Of a stretch of 64,000 nt of DNA, positions 50,614 through 58,993 are shown piece by piece; positions within the stretch are counted from its first letter, which is position 1, and the number at the start of each line of letters is the position of its first letter. The position numbers and the translations under genes are program-made. This DNA is from CAVVNP01 sp963800235 (GTDB taxonomy: Bacteria; Actinomycetota; Acidimicrobiia; Acidimicrobiales; Iamiaceae): positions 744,001 through 808,000 of the forward strand of contig CAWDAD010000003.1 in NCBI GenBank assembly GCA_963800235.1. The letters run 5' to 3'. The notes beneath the pieces are model-generated. The model did no database searches and was not told where the DNA came from. It saw only the letters and a list, made by a program, of their open reading frames with translations.

Positions 50614-51246
50614 TCAGCGGCCGACCGGCCACGACCGGGCGGCGGCGGCCAGGGCGTCGACCAGGGCGCGGGCGTCGGGGACGAGGCCGTCGTCGCCGGG
50701 CGGTGGGCAGCGGGGCGTGTTGCCCCGCACCCGGGGCGGCAGCTCGAGCTGCACCCCGCCGCCGCACAGCCGGTTGACCGGGTTGTCCGGGTGCTGGCCC
50801 CGCAGGCCCTGCGGGATGTCCTCGAGCTCGGTGGCGACGGCGTAGCCGGGGAGCGCGGCCCGGAGGTGGCTGCCGAGGTGGCGCGCCAGGTCGCGGTTGC
50901 CGCCGCCGGCGAGCAGGGTCGTCCAGTACCCGTGGCGGCCGAACCCGTGGACGGCGACGCCCACCTCGACGTGGGCGACGAAGGCGGCCAGCTGCCCGGA
51001 CTCGGCCGGGTCCACCCGGGCCGAGGGGATGTGCCACTGCAGGCCCGGCGGGAGCAGCACCCCGTAGTAGGTGGCGCCCGCCGCCTCGGCCGCCGCCGAG
51101 GCGATCACGTCGGTGCGCTCCTCCAGCGAGCCCCCGTGGAAGGCGAGGAACCCGAACCGGCTGCGCAGCTCGAGCACCTCGACCACGCCCTCGGTGGCGA
51201 GGAGCCGGGCGAAGGGCCGGGTCGGTCCGGCCGGCGGGGCCGCCAC
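50614..51246 (-). CDS. Poly-gamma-glutamate hydrolase-like (DUF867) zinc-peptidase family protein
   Basis: The product has about 210 residues from the GTG at 51246. The segment FGFLAFHGGSLEERTDVIASAAAE is like the N-terminal metal site (H-G-G-x-x-E) of the phage PghP/YjqB family, and HVEVGVAVHGFGRHG contains a second His pair; LLAGGGNRDLARHLGSHLRAAL and GLRGQHPDNPVNRLCGGGVQLELPP are also family-like. Members cleave gamma-linked glutamate polymers, and some are of prophage origin. There is no signal peptide, so the protein may be cytoplasmic. The start is uncertain; other GTG codons lie inside. It ends a same-strand run after the epimerase (44 bp). Confidence 0.75.
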   Translation of the reverse strand: MAAPPAGPTRPFARLLATEGVVEVLELRSRFGFLAFHGGSLEERTDVIASAAAEAAGATYYGVLLPPGLQWHIPSARVDPAESGQLAAFVAHVEVGVAVHGFGRHGYWTTLLAGGGNRDLARHLGSHLRAALPGYAVATELEDIPQGLRGQHPDNPVNRLCGGGVQLELPPRVRGNTPRCPPPGDDGLVPDARALVDALAAAARSWPVGR

Positions 51247-51290
51247 CGGGTCGCTCGTGCCGGCGGAGCCGTCGCGCCGACGGTGCCGGG

Positions 51291-51770
51291 CTACTCCTGG
51301 ACCAGCTCGATCAGGGTGCCGAAGGCGGTCTTGGGGTGGACGAAGGCCACCGTGGTGCCGCGCGACCCGGGCCGGGGCTGCTCGTCGAGCACCCGACCGC
51401 CCTGGTCCTTCACCGACTGCAGCGCCTCGGCGCAGTCGGCGACCCGGTAGCCGACGTGGTGCAGGCCCTCGCCCTTCTTCTCCAGGTACTTGGCCACCGG
51501 CGAGTCGTCGCGGGTGGGGGTGAGCAACTGGATGTAGCTCTCGGCGACCTTCAGCAGCGCCTCCTCGACCCCGTCGCTGTCGACCACCTCGCGGTGGTCG
51601 ACCGTGGCGCCGAAGGTGTCGCGGTAGTAGTCGATGGCGGCGGGGAGGTCGTCGACCGCGATGGCGATGTGGTCGATCTCGGTGAGCAGCGGGCCGTCGG
51701 CGCCGGCGGACTCGAAGTCGTCGGGGCCGGGTTCGCCGTCGTCGTGGGGGTTCTTGGCTTCGAGCGGCAT
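51291..51770 (-). CDS. mce: Methylmalonyl/ethylmalonyl-CoA epimerase
   Basis: The product has 159 residues. It belongs to the vicinal oxygen chelate superfamily: EIDHIAIAVDDLPAAIDYYRDTFGATV with the first metal His, EALLKVAESYIQLLTPT, and GLHHVGYRVADCAEALQSVKDQGGRVLDEQPRPGSRGTTVAFVHPKTAFGTLIELVQE with the second His, the catalytic Glu and the C-terminal signature. It interconverts 2S and 2R methylmalonyl-CoA, and in ethylmalonyl-pathway organisms also ethylmalonyl-CoA, linking Ccr to the mutase. GAGGA lies six bases before the ATG. ccr lies 43 bp upstream on the same strand, so the pair forms an operon. The acidic N-terminal ~20 residues are extra. Confidence 0.93.
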   Translation of the reverse strand: MPLEAKNPHDDGEPGPDDFESAGADGPLLTEIDHIAIAVDDLPAAIDYYRDTFGATVDHREVVDSDGVEEALLKVAESYIQLLTPTRDDSPVAKYLEKKGEGLHHVGYRVADCAEALQSVKDQGGRVLDEQPRPGSRGTTVAFVHPKTAFGTLIELVQE

Positions 51771-51812
51771 GGCGGGTCCTCGGGTGGGGTCGTTGCTCGG
51801 GTGACGGGGCGC

Positions 51813-53153
51813 TCAGGCGCCGTGGCGGCGGAACAGGGTGATGCGGTCCTCGCCGACCTGCTCGCGGAACTCGGGGTCGTCGATGCCCTGGCCCTCTTCG
51901 GGGGCGAGGCAGAGCACGCCGATCTTGCCCTCGTGCAGGTTCTTGTGGACCGAGTAGGCGGCGTCGCCCACCTCGGTGAGCGGGTGGACGGCGGAGAGGA
52001 TGGGCTGGATCTGGCCCTCGCAGATCAGCCGGTTGGCGTCCCACGCCTCCCGGTAGTTGGCGAAGTGGGAGCTGATGATGCTCTTCAGCTTCATCCAGAG
52101 GTGGCGGTTGTCGTACTCGATCATGTAGCCGCTGGTGGCGGCGCAGGTGATGACCTTGCCGCCTCGGGCGGTGACGAAGACCGAGGCGCCCATGGTCTGG
52201 CGGCCGGGGTGCTCGAAGACGATCTCCGGGTCACGGCCGACGAGGGCGCGGATGTCCTTGCCGAAGCGGCGCCACTCGGACTCGTCCTGGGTGTGGGGGT
52301 CGGACCAGAAGCGGTAGCCGTTGGCCTTGCGGTCGATGACCGCCTCGCAGCCGAGGTCCTTCAGCAGCTCGACCTTCTCGGGCGAGGAGACGACGCCGAC
52401 CGGGGTGCCGCCGCCGTTCAGCACGTACTGCACGGCGTAGCCGCCGAGGCCGCCGGATGCTCCCCAGATGAGCACGACGTCGCCCTGCTTCATGTGCCCG
52501 GCGTGGTGGCTGACCAGCATGCGGTAGCTCGTCGAGTTGGTCAGCGCGTTGCAGGCCGCCTCCTCCCAGGTGAGGTGCCGGGGCTTGGGCATGAGCTGGT
52601 TGGCCTTGACGAGGGCCAGGTCGGCCAGGCCGCCGAAGTTGGTCTCGAAGCCCCAGATGCGCTGGTTGGCGGCCAGCATCGAGTCGTCGTGGGCCGAGGG
52701 GTCCTGGTCGTCGACGTGGTTGCAGTGGATGGTCACCCGGTCGCCCGGCTTCCAGTTGCGCACCGCCGAGCCGACCTTGAGCACCACGCCGGCGCCGTCG
52801 GAGCCGACCACGTGGTACGGCAGGTCGTGGCGCTTGCCCCACACGCTCTCCTTGCCCAGCCGGGAGAGGAAGGCGAAGGTGGGCAGCGGCTCGAAGATCG
52901 AGGTCCACACCGTGTTGAAGTTGATGGCGCTCGCCATCTGGGCCACGTACACCTCGTCGGGCGCCAGCTCGGGGGTGGCGACCTCGTCGACGTGCAGGGA
53001 CTTGCGCGGGTCTTTGTCGTCGGACTCCATCCCCTCGAACATGTCGGCCTCGTCCTTCTTGACGAAGGCGGCCCGGTAGGACTCGGGGATGGCCAGCCCG
53101 GCGATGTCGTCGCCGGACGCGCCGGACTGGATGGCGTCGAGGATCTCCTGCAT
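51813..53153 (-). CDS. ccr: Crotonyl-CoA carboxylase/reductase
   Basis: The product has 446 residues from the ATG at 53153, the length of the Ccr family. It reductively carboxylates crotonyl-CoA to ethylmalonyl-CoA with NADPH and CO2, the key step of the ethylmalonyl-CoA pathway. The medium-chain reductase fold shows HDLPYHVVGSDGAGVVLKVG, WKPGDRVTIHCNHVDDQDPSAHDDSMLAANQRIWGFETNFGGLADL, YRMLVSHHAGHMKQGDVVLIWGASGGLGGYAVQYVLNGGG (nucleotide-binding) and FEHPGRQTMGASVFV. Long insertions such as NGYRFWSDPHTQDESEW mark Ccr rather than simple enoyl reductases. The TAACCT box seven bases upstream fixes the start and makes it leaderless. Operon partner: epimerase. Confidence 0.96.
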   Translation of the reverse strand: MQEILDAIQSGASGDDIAGLAIPESYRAAFVKKDEADMFEGMESDDKDPRKSLHVDEVATPELAPDEVYVAQMASAINFNTVWTSIFEPLPTFAFLSRLGKESVWGKRHDLPYHVVGSDGAGVVLKVGSAVRNWKPGDRVTIHCNHVDDQDPSAHDDSMLAANQRIWGFETNFGGLADLALVKANQLMPKPRHLTWEEAACNALTNSTSYRMLVSHHAGHMKQGDVVLIWGASGGLGGYAVQYVLNGGGTPVGVVSSPEKVELLKDLGCEAVIDRKANGYRFWSDPHTQDESEWRRFGKDIRALVGRDPEIVFEHPGRQTMGASVFVTARGGKVITCAATSGYMIEYDNRHLWMKLKSIISSHFANYREAWDANRLICEGQIQPILSAVHPLTEVGDAAYSVHKNLHEGKIGVLCLAPEEGQGIDDPEFREQVGEDRITLFRRHGA

Positions 53154-53160
53154 GGGCCGC

Positions 53161-53166
53161 AGGTTA
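53161..53166 (-). promoter_or_regulatory. -10 box TAACCT of ccr (leaderless)
   Basis: TAACCT, 7 bp and ATG on the minus strand. Also decides against the longer reading frame that extends upstream to 53354. Confidence 0.5.
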
Positions 53167-53283
53167 GGTCGTCGGAACGCGCCGGCCTTCGGTCGGGCCG
53201 GGCGGCCCGGGGTCGGTCCGGAGCGGCGAAATCGGGCGAAACCTTGACAACCGGGCCGCCGGTCCGATGAGAGGGGGCGGCCG

Positions 53284-53289
53284 TACACT
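53284..53289 (+). promoter_or_regulatory. Possible -10 box TACACT of divIVA
   Basis: TACACT lies 39 bp before the divIVA ATG and 22 bp before the ribosome-binding site GAGGAAAGG (53311-53319). No good -35 is spaced at 17 bp, so the call rests on the -10 alone. Unlike most genes here, this one has a leader. Confidence 0.4.
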
Positions 53290-53328
53290 CGTCCGCCTCC
53301 GAGGCCGCCAGAGGAAAGGGACTCCCCC

Positions 53329-54297
53329 ATGGCGTTGACCCCCGAAGAGATCAAGTCGAAGCACTTCGTCGTCGGGCTCCGCGGCTACGACAAGGACGAG
53401 GTCAACGCCTTCCTCGCCGAGGTGGCCGACGAGCTGGCCACCGCTCGCGATGTCGGCGTCGGCGGCGGCAAGGACGACGACGCCAAGGCCAAGGCGAAGG
53501 CCAAGGCCGAGAAGATCCTGGCCGAGGCCGAGCAGCAGGCCCGCGACACCGTCGCCTCCGCCCAGGAGCAGGCCGACAGGCTCCTGGCCGACGCCAAGGC
53601 CAGCGGCGGTGCCGCGAAGGCACCGGCCGCCGCCGAGGGCGAACCCGGCGCCTCCGCCGCCGACACCTACGCCAAGGCCGGCGAGCAGGTGGCCGCGGTG
53701 CTGCGGGTCGCCGAGGAGCAGGCCGCCGCCATGCGGGCCGATGCCGAGAAGGCTGCCGCCGCCATCATCGAGAAGGCCGGGGCCGACGCCGACGAGACCC
53801 GGAAGGCCGCCGAGGGCTACGCCGCCGACGCCCGGGCCGACGCCGACCGGTACGCCGAGCAGGCCAAGGCCGACGCCGACCAGGCCGTCGAGGCCAAGCG
53901 GGTCGAGGCCGAGACCGACCGCGAGGCCGCCTCCCGGGCGCTCAGCGACGCCCAGGCGGAGGCGCTCGGCCTGGTGGCCGACGCCGAGGCCCGCGCCAAG
54001 CGGATGCTCGACGCCACCGAGGAGAAGGCGCGCCACCAGGCCGACGAGGTGCTGGCGTCCGCCCGCTCCGAGTACGCCCAGCTCCGCCAGCAGCACGCCG
54101 AGCTGAGCGACCGGCTGCGCCGCACCCACGACCAGCTCACCCACGCCCTCGAGACCGTCGGCGCCCTCGACGACGACGCGCTGCCCGCCACCGCCGCCGT
54201 CACCGACGACGAGGCCGGCGACCAGGGTGGGACCGAGGGGGCCGGCCACGCCGACGCCGAGTCGGCCACCGCCGGCGCCTCGAGCTCCGGCTCGTAG
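53329..54297 (+). CDS. DivIVA/Wag31-like polar growth scaffold protein
   Basis: The product has 322 residues. The DivIVA N-terminal domain is seen at once: LTPEEIKSKHFVVGLRGYDKDEVNAFLAEVADELA. It is followed by a long coiled coil rich in Ala, Glu, Asp and Lys (~50-260: AEKILAEAEQQARDTVASAQEQADRLL, then repeated ADADRYAEQAKADADQAVEAKR). The DNA of that part is a low-complexity GCC-rich stretch. An acidic tail ends the chain. DivIVA proteins mark negative membrane curvature and organise polar growth and cell division. A ribosome-binding site GAGGAAAGG precedes the ATG. Single gene, divergent from ccr. Confidence 0.88.
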   Translation: MALTPEEIKSKHFVVGLRGYDKDEVNAFLAEVADELATARDVGVGGGKDDDAKAKAKAKAEKILAEAEQQARDTVASAQEQADRLLADAKASGGAAKAPAAAEGEPGASAADTYAKAGEQVAAVLRVAEEQAAAMRADAEKAAAAIIEKAGADADETRKAAEGYAADARADADRYAEQAKADADQAVEAKRVEAETDREAASRALSDAQAEALGLVADAEARAKRMLDATEEKARHQADEVLASARSEYAQLRQQHAELSDRLRRTHDQLTHALETVGALDDDALPATAAVTDDEAGDQGGTEGAGHADAESATAGASSSGS

Positions 54298-54382
54298 CCC
54301 CGAGCGGGACCGCCTTTTCGGCGGGGTGGGGGAGGCCGGTAGCCTTGGCCGCCCACCACCACCTCGATCGGGGGATCCCGTC

Positions 54383-55568
54383 ATGGCCGGTTCCGTCATC
54401 CTCTCGGGCGCCCGCACGCCCATCGGCAAGCTCTCCGGGGCGCTGGCGTCCTTCAGCGGCACCGACCTGGGCGGGTTCGCCATCAAGGCGGCGCTCGACC
54501 GCGCCGGCATCCGGCCCGACCAGGTCGACTACGTGTTCATGGGCCAGGTGCTGCAGGCCGGCGCCGGGCAGATCACCGCCCGCCAGGCGGCGGTCAACGC
54601 CGGCATCCCCATGTCGACGCCCGCCACCACCGTCAACAAGGTGTGCCTGTCGGGGCTCAACGCCATCCACCTGGCCGACCTGATGATCCAGCGCCGGCGA
54701 GGCCGACATCGTGGTGGCCGGCGGCATGGAGTCCATGACCAACGCGCCGTACCTGCTCCCGGGCGCCCGGGCCGGCTACCGGGCCGGCGACAAGACCGTC
54801 GTCGACTCGATGATGTACGACGGCCTCTTCTGCGCCTTCGACCAGTGCGCCATGGGCGCCGGCACCGAGAAGTACGCCGCGTCCGCCGGCATCGACCGCC
54901 AGCCCCAGGACGAGCTGGCCGCCCAGTCCCACCAGCGGGCCGCCGAGGCCGCCGAAGAACGGCCTGTTCGACGACGAGATCGTCCCGGTCGAGGTGCCCC
55001 AGCGGCAAGCGGCGACCCGATCGTGGTCGACACCGACGAGGGCGTCCGCGGCGACACCACCGCCGACAGCCTCGGCGGGCTGCGCCCGGCGTTCGACAAG
55101 GCCGGCAACATCACCGCCGGCAACGCCAGCCAGCTCTCCGACGGCGGCGCCGCCGTGATCGTCACCTCGCCCGAGAAGGCCGACGAGCTGGGCATCGACC
55201 CCATGGCCCAGATCGTCGGCTACGGCCAGGTCGCCGGGCCCGACCCGTCCCTGCTCACCCAGCCGGCCCGGGCCATCAAGGTCGCCCTCGAGCGCTCCGG
55301 CAAGCAGCTCGGCGACATCGACCTGTTCGAGCTCAACGAGGCCTTCGCCGCGGTCGGCCTGGCCTCGATGGACGACCTCGGCATCACCGACGAGGTCACC
55401 AACGTCAACGGCGGGGCCATCGCCCTCGGCCACCCCATCGGCATGTCCGGCACCCGCCTGGCGCTGCACATGCTCAACGAGCTGCAGCGCCGTGGCGGCG
55501 GGCTCGGCGCGGCCGCCCTCTGCGGCGGCGGCGGCCAGGGCGACGCCGTCCTGTTCCAGGTGTCGTAG
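54383..55568 (+). pseudogene. Acetyl-CoA acetyltransferase (thiolase) with four single-base insertions
   Basis: Read in pieces, this is a full thiolase of about 394 residues that condenses two acetyl-CoA to acetoacetyl-CoA. All active-site elements are present: VNKVCLSGLNAIHLADL with the nucleophile Cys, NGGAIALGHPIGMSG with the His, and CGGGGQGDAVLF with the second Cys. The frame breaks near 54692 (extra C in CAGCGCC), 54954 (extra G), and twice near 55003 and 55011 (extra G each); removing the four bases joins MIQAGEADIVVAGG and NGLFDDEIVPVEVPQRKRDPIVV smoothly. The total length 1186 bp fits four insertions. Such a conserved enzyme being broken only by insertions suggests sequence error as much as decay. 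As written it does not code for the enzyme. Confidence 0.85.
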
Positions 55569-55595
55569 CAGAAGCAGAGCTTCCGCCGCTCCCGC

Positions 55596-56201
55596 TCAGG
55601 CGTCGACGTCCCGACGGCCTTCGAGGGCGCGTCCGAGGGTCAGCTCGTCGGCGTACTCGAGGTCGCCGCCCACCGGCAGCCCGCTGGCGATGCGGGTGAC
55701 GGTGAGCCCGAGCGGCTTCAGCAGCCGGCCCAGGTACATGGCGGTGGCCTCGCCCTCGATGTTGGGGTTGGTGCACAGGATGATCTCGGTGACGCCCTCG
55801 GGCTCGAGACGGGCCAGGAGCTCCTTCACCCGCAGCTGATCGGGACCGATGCCCTCGATCGGGCTGATGGCGCCCTGCAGCACGTGGTAGCGGCCCCGGA
55901 ACTCCTGGGTCTTCTCGACCGCCACCAGGTCCTTGGGCTCCTCCACCACGCAGATCACCGCCGCGTCACGGCGGTCGTCGGCGCAGATGCCGCACAGCTC
56001 GCCCTCGGCCACGTTGAAGCACCGGCTGCACCAGGCCACCTTCTCCTTGGCGTCGGTGATGGCCTGGGCCAGCCGGCCGGCGTCGAGCTTCGACAGCTTG
56101 AGCAGGTGGAAGGCGATGCGCTGGGCCGACTTCGGCCCGACGCCCGGCAGCTTGCCCAGCTCGTCGATCAGGTCCTGGACCGGACCGGCGTAGACGGCCA
56201 C
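55596..56201 (-). CDS. recR: Recombination protein RecR
   Basis: The product has 201 residues, the standard RecR length. PVQDLIDELGKLPGVGPKSAQRIAFHLL is the helix-hairpin-helix; CSRCFNVAEGELCGIC is the zinc finger with four Cys; the Toprim domain contains ICVVEEPKDLVAVEKT and IILCTNPNIEGEATAMYL. RecR helps load RecA at gaps with RecF/RecO. The GTG start is 3 bp after the ybaB stop; dnaX-ybaB-recR is a classic operon. Confidence 0.96.
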   Translation of the reverse strand: MAVYAGPVQDLIDELGKLPGVGPKSAQRIAFHLLKLSKLDAGRLAQAITDAKEKVAWCSRCFNVAEGELCGICADDRRDAAVICVVEEPKDLVAVEKTQEFRGRYHVLQGAISPIEGIGPDQLRVKELLARLEPEGVTEIILCTNPNIEGEATAMYLGRLLKPLGLTVTRIASGLPVGGDLEYADELTLGRALEGRRDVDA

Positions 56202-56204
56202 GCC

Positions 56205-56639
56205 CTAGCTGCCGCCGAGCAGGCCGCCGAGGCCCCCGAGGTCGAGGCCGCCCATCGAGTGGGACTGCAGCTCCTGCACCCGCTCGGTGACGTCGTGGAG
56301 GGCGGCGAGCACCAGGTCCTGCAGCATCTCGACGTCGGCGGGGTCGACCGCGTCGGGGTCGATGTGCACGGCGGTGAAGTGGCCGTCGCCGGTGGCGGTG
56401 ACGCGCACCACCCCGCCGCCGGCCACGCCGGCGACCTCGGTGGCGGCCGCCTGCTCCTGGGCCTCGACCATCTGCTGCTGCATGGACGACGCCTGCTCGA
56501 GCAGGGCGCCGAGGTCGAGGCCGCCACCGAGGGCGGCGAAGGGGTCGGCGGTGGGCTGCTCGGCGCCGGACGGGGCGGCCACCTCGTCGGGCGAGATCGG
56601 CTCGCGGGGAACCGGGTGCTGGTCGTCAGGGTCGGTCAC
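56205..56639 (-). CDS. YbaB/EbfC-family nucleoid-associated protein
   Basis: The product has 144 residues. The family core runs from LLEQASSMQQQMVEAQEQAAATEVAGVAGGGVVRVTATGDG to DPADVEMLQDLVLAALHDVTERVQELQS: a helix, strands with the Gly-Gly turn, and a closing helix. Proteins of this family bind DNA as dimers and often sit between dnaX and recR, as here. The N-terminal 30 residues are Pro/Glu-rich, and the tail GGLDLGGLGGLLGGS is Gly-rich, both common in actinobacteria. AGGAG lies five bases before the GTG start. Confidence 0.92.
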   Translation of the reverse strand: MTDPDDQHPVPREPISPDEVAAPSGAEQPTADPFAALGGGLDLGALLEQASSMQQQMVEAQEQAAATEVAGVAGGGVVRVTATGDGHFTAVHIDPDAVDPADVEMLQDLVLAALHDVTERVQELQSHSMGGLDLGGLGGLLGGS

Positions 56640-56724
56640 GGCTGCTCCTGGTCCTCGTCATGTGCGCCGGCGCGTCGGTCGGGCCGGTGGTCGTCGGGCG
56701 TCCCCATCTGGGAAGCCGCGCGGG

Positions 56725-58776
56725 TCAGTCGCCATCGAGCAGCTCGGCGCCGGGGAACGCGTCGGTGAGGCGGGCGATGTGGTCGGCAGGCACGTCGGTG
56801 GCCGGCTCGAGGTCGTGGTGGTCGAACGGCTCGTCGTCGGGGTGTGGGCCGCCGCCGACGGCGTCAGCACCCCGGGCGGATGCCGAGGGGCCGCCTGCAC
56901 CCGAGTCCCCCGAGGTACCGGACGTCTCGGGCCGGCCGGCCACCTGTCCTCCCCCGCCCGAGCGCCCCGAACCCGACCCTCGGGCCGTTCCGCCGCCGGA
57001 GGCGCTGCCGGGATCGAGGAGGGAGTCCTGCTTCGGGCCGTCACCCACGACCAGCCGGACGGGGATGGGGTGACCGAAGTGGCCGGCGAGCGCCTCGGTG
57101 AGCTGGTCGACCTTGGTGGCGCACCGGTCGCGGTGCGGGGCGTTGGGGAGGGCGACGATGACCGTGCCCCGGTCGACGTCGGCCACGTGCCCGGCCGAGA
57201 ACATGGCCTTGGTCAGCCCGGAGAGCTTGGGCAGCACCGCGTCGGTCCACGCCGAGCGCACCGTCCGCAGGTCGATGGCGTCGTCCGGTTCGGCCGAGGG
57301 TGCCGCCTCGGCGCCGCCCGCCGGCTCGTCCGCCGCCGAGGAGCCGGCGGCGGGTGGCTCGCTGGTCGGACGCTCGCCGCCCGGTTCCGACGACGACGGG
57401 GCTGTCGACGGGGCCGGGCCGGACGGGGCCGGGCCGGACGGGGCCGGGCCGGACGGGGCCGGGCCGGACGGGGCCGGGCCGGACGGGGCCGACGGTGGGA
57501 CGGGCGGTGGTGGGGGCGGGGGCGGCGCGCTCCGAGCCTGCAGGTTCGCCATGGCCCGCTGCGCCGGCGAACCGGCGGCCGGGCCGGCACCAGCCGCGCT
57601 CGACCCGGCGTCGGACGAGGACCCGGCATCGCCGGCTCCCGTTCCGGTCGCGGCCGCGGCGCCACCCGCGGCGCCACCTGCCGCGAGCCGACGCTCGAGC
57701 TGCTCGATGCGGGCCACCAGCCCGTCGACGGAGGTGTCGGCGTCGGGCCGGGTGAGGCGGACCAGCGCCACCTCGAGCGGGATGCGAGGATCGGGCGCCT
57801 GGCGCATCTCGAGCAGCGCCTCGCCGACCTGCTCGAGCGCCCGGGTGGTGGCCCGGTCGGTGAAGCGGCCGGCCAGCGTCTCGACCTGCTCCTGGTCGCC
57901 GGCGGTCAGGTGGGGCAGCCGGCCGCCCATGCGGTGCAGGAAGACGTCGCGCAGGCGGCCGAGCAGCTCCTCGCCCAGCACCCGGGGGTCACGCCCGGCG
58001 GCCACCGCGTCGGCCACCGCCTGCAGGGCGAGGGCGGTGTCGTGCTCGGCGAGGGCATCGACCAGGTGGTCGACCGACTCGACCTGCTCGTCGCCCCCGC
58101 CGGCCACGATGCGGTCGAGGGCCGAGAGGGTGTCGCGGGCCGAGCCGCCGCCGGCCCGCAGCACCTGGGCCACGGCGTCGTCGTCGACGTGCAGCTCGGC
58201 GTCCTGGGCCACCCAGCGGACGTGCTGCTCGAGCACCTCGGCGGGCAGCAGGTGGAACTCGAAGTGCTGGGTGCGGCTGCGGATGGTGGGCAGCACCTTG
58301 TGCGGGTCGGTGGTGGCCAGCACGAAGACCACGTGGGGTGGCGGCTCCTCGAGGGTCTTCAGCAGGGCGTTCGAGGCCGCCGCCGTCAGCATGTGGACCT
58401 CGTCGAGGATGTACACCTTGGTGCGGCCCGGCGAGCCCAGCGCCACCCGGTCGATCAGCGTGCGCATCGCCTCGACGCCGCTGTTGGAGGCGGCGTCGAG
58501 CTCCTGCAGGTCGTAGCTGCGACCGGCCTCCATGGCCAGGCACGACTCGCAGGCGCAGTCGGGCTCGCCGGCCTGCGGATCGGTGCAGTTGAGCGCCTTG
58601 GCCAGGATGCGGGCGGTCGAGGTCTTGCCCGTGCCCCGGGGACCGCTGAACAGGTAGGCGTGGCCCACGCGGCCGTCGCGCACGGCGTTGCGCAGGGCGG
58701 TGGTGACCGGCTCCTGGCCCAGCACCTCGGCGAACCGACGCGGCCGGTAGCGCCGGTAGAGGGACTGGTACGCCAT
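56725..58776 (-). CDS. dnaX: DNA polymerase III gamma/tau subunit
   Basis: The product has 683 residues, the clamp-loader motor of replication. YQSLYRRYRPRRFAEVLGQEPVTTALRNAV opens the AAA+ module; Walker A is FSGPRGTGKTSTARILAKAL; the zinc finger has four Cys in CTDPQAGEPDCACESC; Walker B is VYILDEVHMLTAAASNALLKTLEEPP; sensor I is FVLATTDPHKVLPTIRSR. Domain III and a long Pro/Ala/Gly/Ser-rich linker follow, with five SGPAP repeats (DNA repeat 57420-57484, unit GGACGGGGCCGGGCC). The C-terminal part from ~505 resembles the tau domain that contacts the polymerase. The ATG at 58776 is eight bases after TAGGCT; the longer frame upstream is not used. A short gamma form through frameshifting was not assessed. 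Confidence 0.96.
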   Translation of the reverse strand: MAYQSLYRRYRPRRFAEVLGQEPVTTALRNAVRDGRVGHAYLFSGPRGTGKTSTARILAKALNCTDPQAGEPDCACESCLAMEAGRSYDLQELDAASNSGVEAMRTLIDRVALGSPGRTKVYILDEVHMLTAAASNALLKTLEEPPPHVVFVLATTDPHKVLPTIRSRTQHFEFHLLPAEVLEQHVRWVAQDAELHVDDDAVAQVLRAGGGSARDTLSALDRIVAGGGDEQVESVDHLVDALAEHDTALALQAVADAVAAGRDPRVLGEELLGRLRDVFLHRMGGRLPHLTAGDQEQVETLAGRFTDRATTRALEQVGEALLEMRQAPDPRIPLEVALVRLTRPDADTSVDGLVARIEQLERRLAAGGAAGGAAAATGTGAGDAGSSSDAGSSAAGAGPAAGSPAQRAMANLQARSAPPPPPPPPVPPSAPSGPAPSGPAPSGPAPSGPAPSGPAPSTAPSSSEPGGERPTSEPPAAGSSAADEPAGGAEAAPSAEPDDAIDLRTVRSAWTDAVLPKLSGLTKAMFSAGHVADVDRGTVIVALPNAPHRDRCATKVDQLTEALAGHFGHPIPVRLVVGDGPKQDSLLDPGSASGGGTARGSGSGRSGGGGQVAGRPETSGTSGDSGAGGPSASARGADAVGGGPHPDDEPFDHHDLEPATDVPADHIARLTDAFPGAELLDGD

Positions 58777-58784
58777 CGGTTCCG

Positions 58785-58790
58785 AGCCTA
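58785..58790 (-). promoter_or_regulatory. -10 box TAGGCT of dnaX (leaderless)
   Basis: TAGGCT, 8 bp and ATG on the minus strand. It heads the dnaX-ybaB-recR transcript. Confidence 0.45.
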
Positions 58791-58856
58791 CCGATGCCCA
58801 CCGACCCCCTCGCCGGGCCCGGCTGGTGTCCGGCGGGGACGGCCGATCGGGAGGTC

Positions 58857-58895
58857 GTGTGCAGCTGTTCGTCTCCACGACGAACTTCTGCACAC
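58857..58895. repeat. 39-bp palindrome upstream of dnaX
   Basis: GTGTGCAG, three unpaired bases, TTCGTC, a 5-nt loop, GACGAA, three unpaired bases and CTGCACAC form a nearly perfect hairpin. It lies in the 217-bp gap between the dnaX promoter and the stop of the ice-binding gene. It could terminate the ice-binding transcript; it differs in sequence from the 44- and 51-bp families. Confidence 0.8.
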
Positions 58896-58993
58896 CGGGC
58901 CCACCGGGCCGGGGCTCGTCGGCGGTGACGACGCCCGGGGGATCGACGAGGCGACGATCGGGCCGCCCGCCGGTCCCGGTCGTTCGAGGTGGA

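Noticed and set aside
53244..53289. TTGACA with TACACT as a two-box promoter for divIVA
   Set aside because: The spacing is 34 bp, twice the workable distance. Only the -10 box was kept, with low confidence.
57420..57484. Five 15-bp repeats in dnaX
   Set aside because: They are in frame and code SGPAP units in the linker of the clamp-loader subunit, so they are not a separate element.
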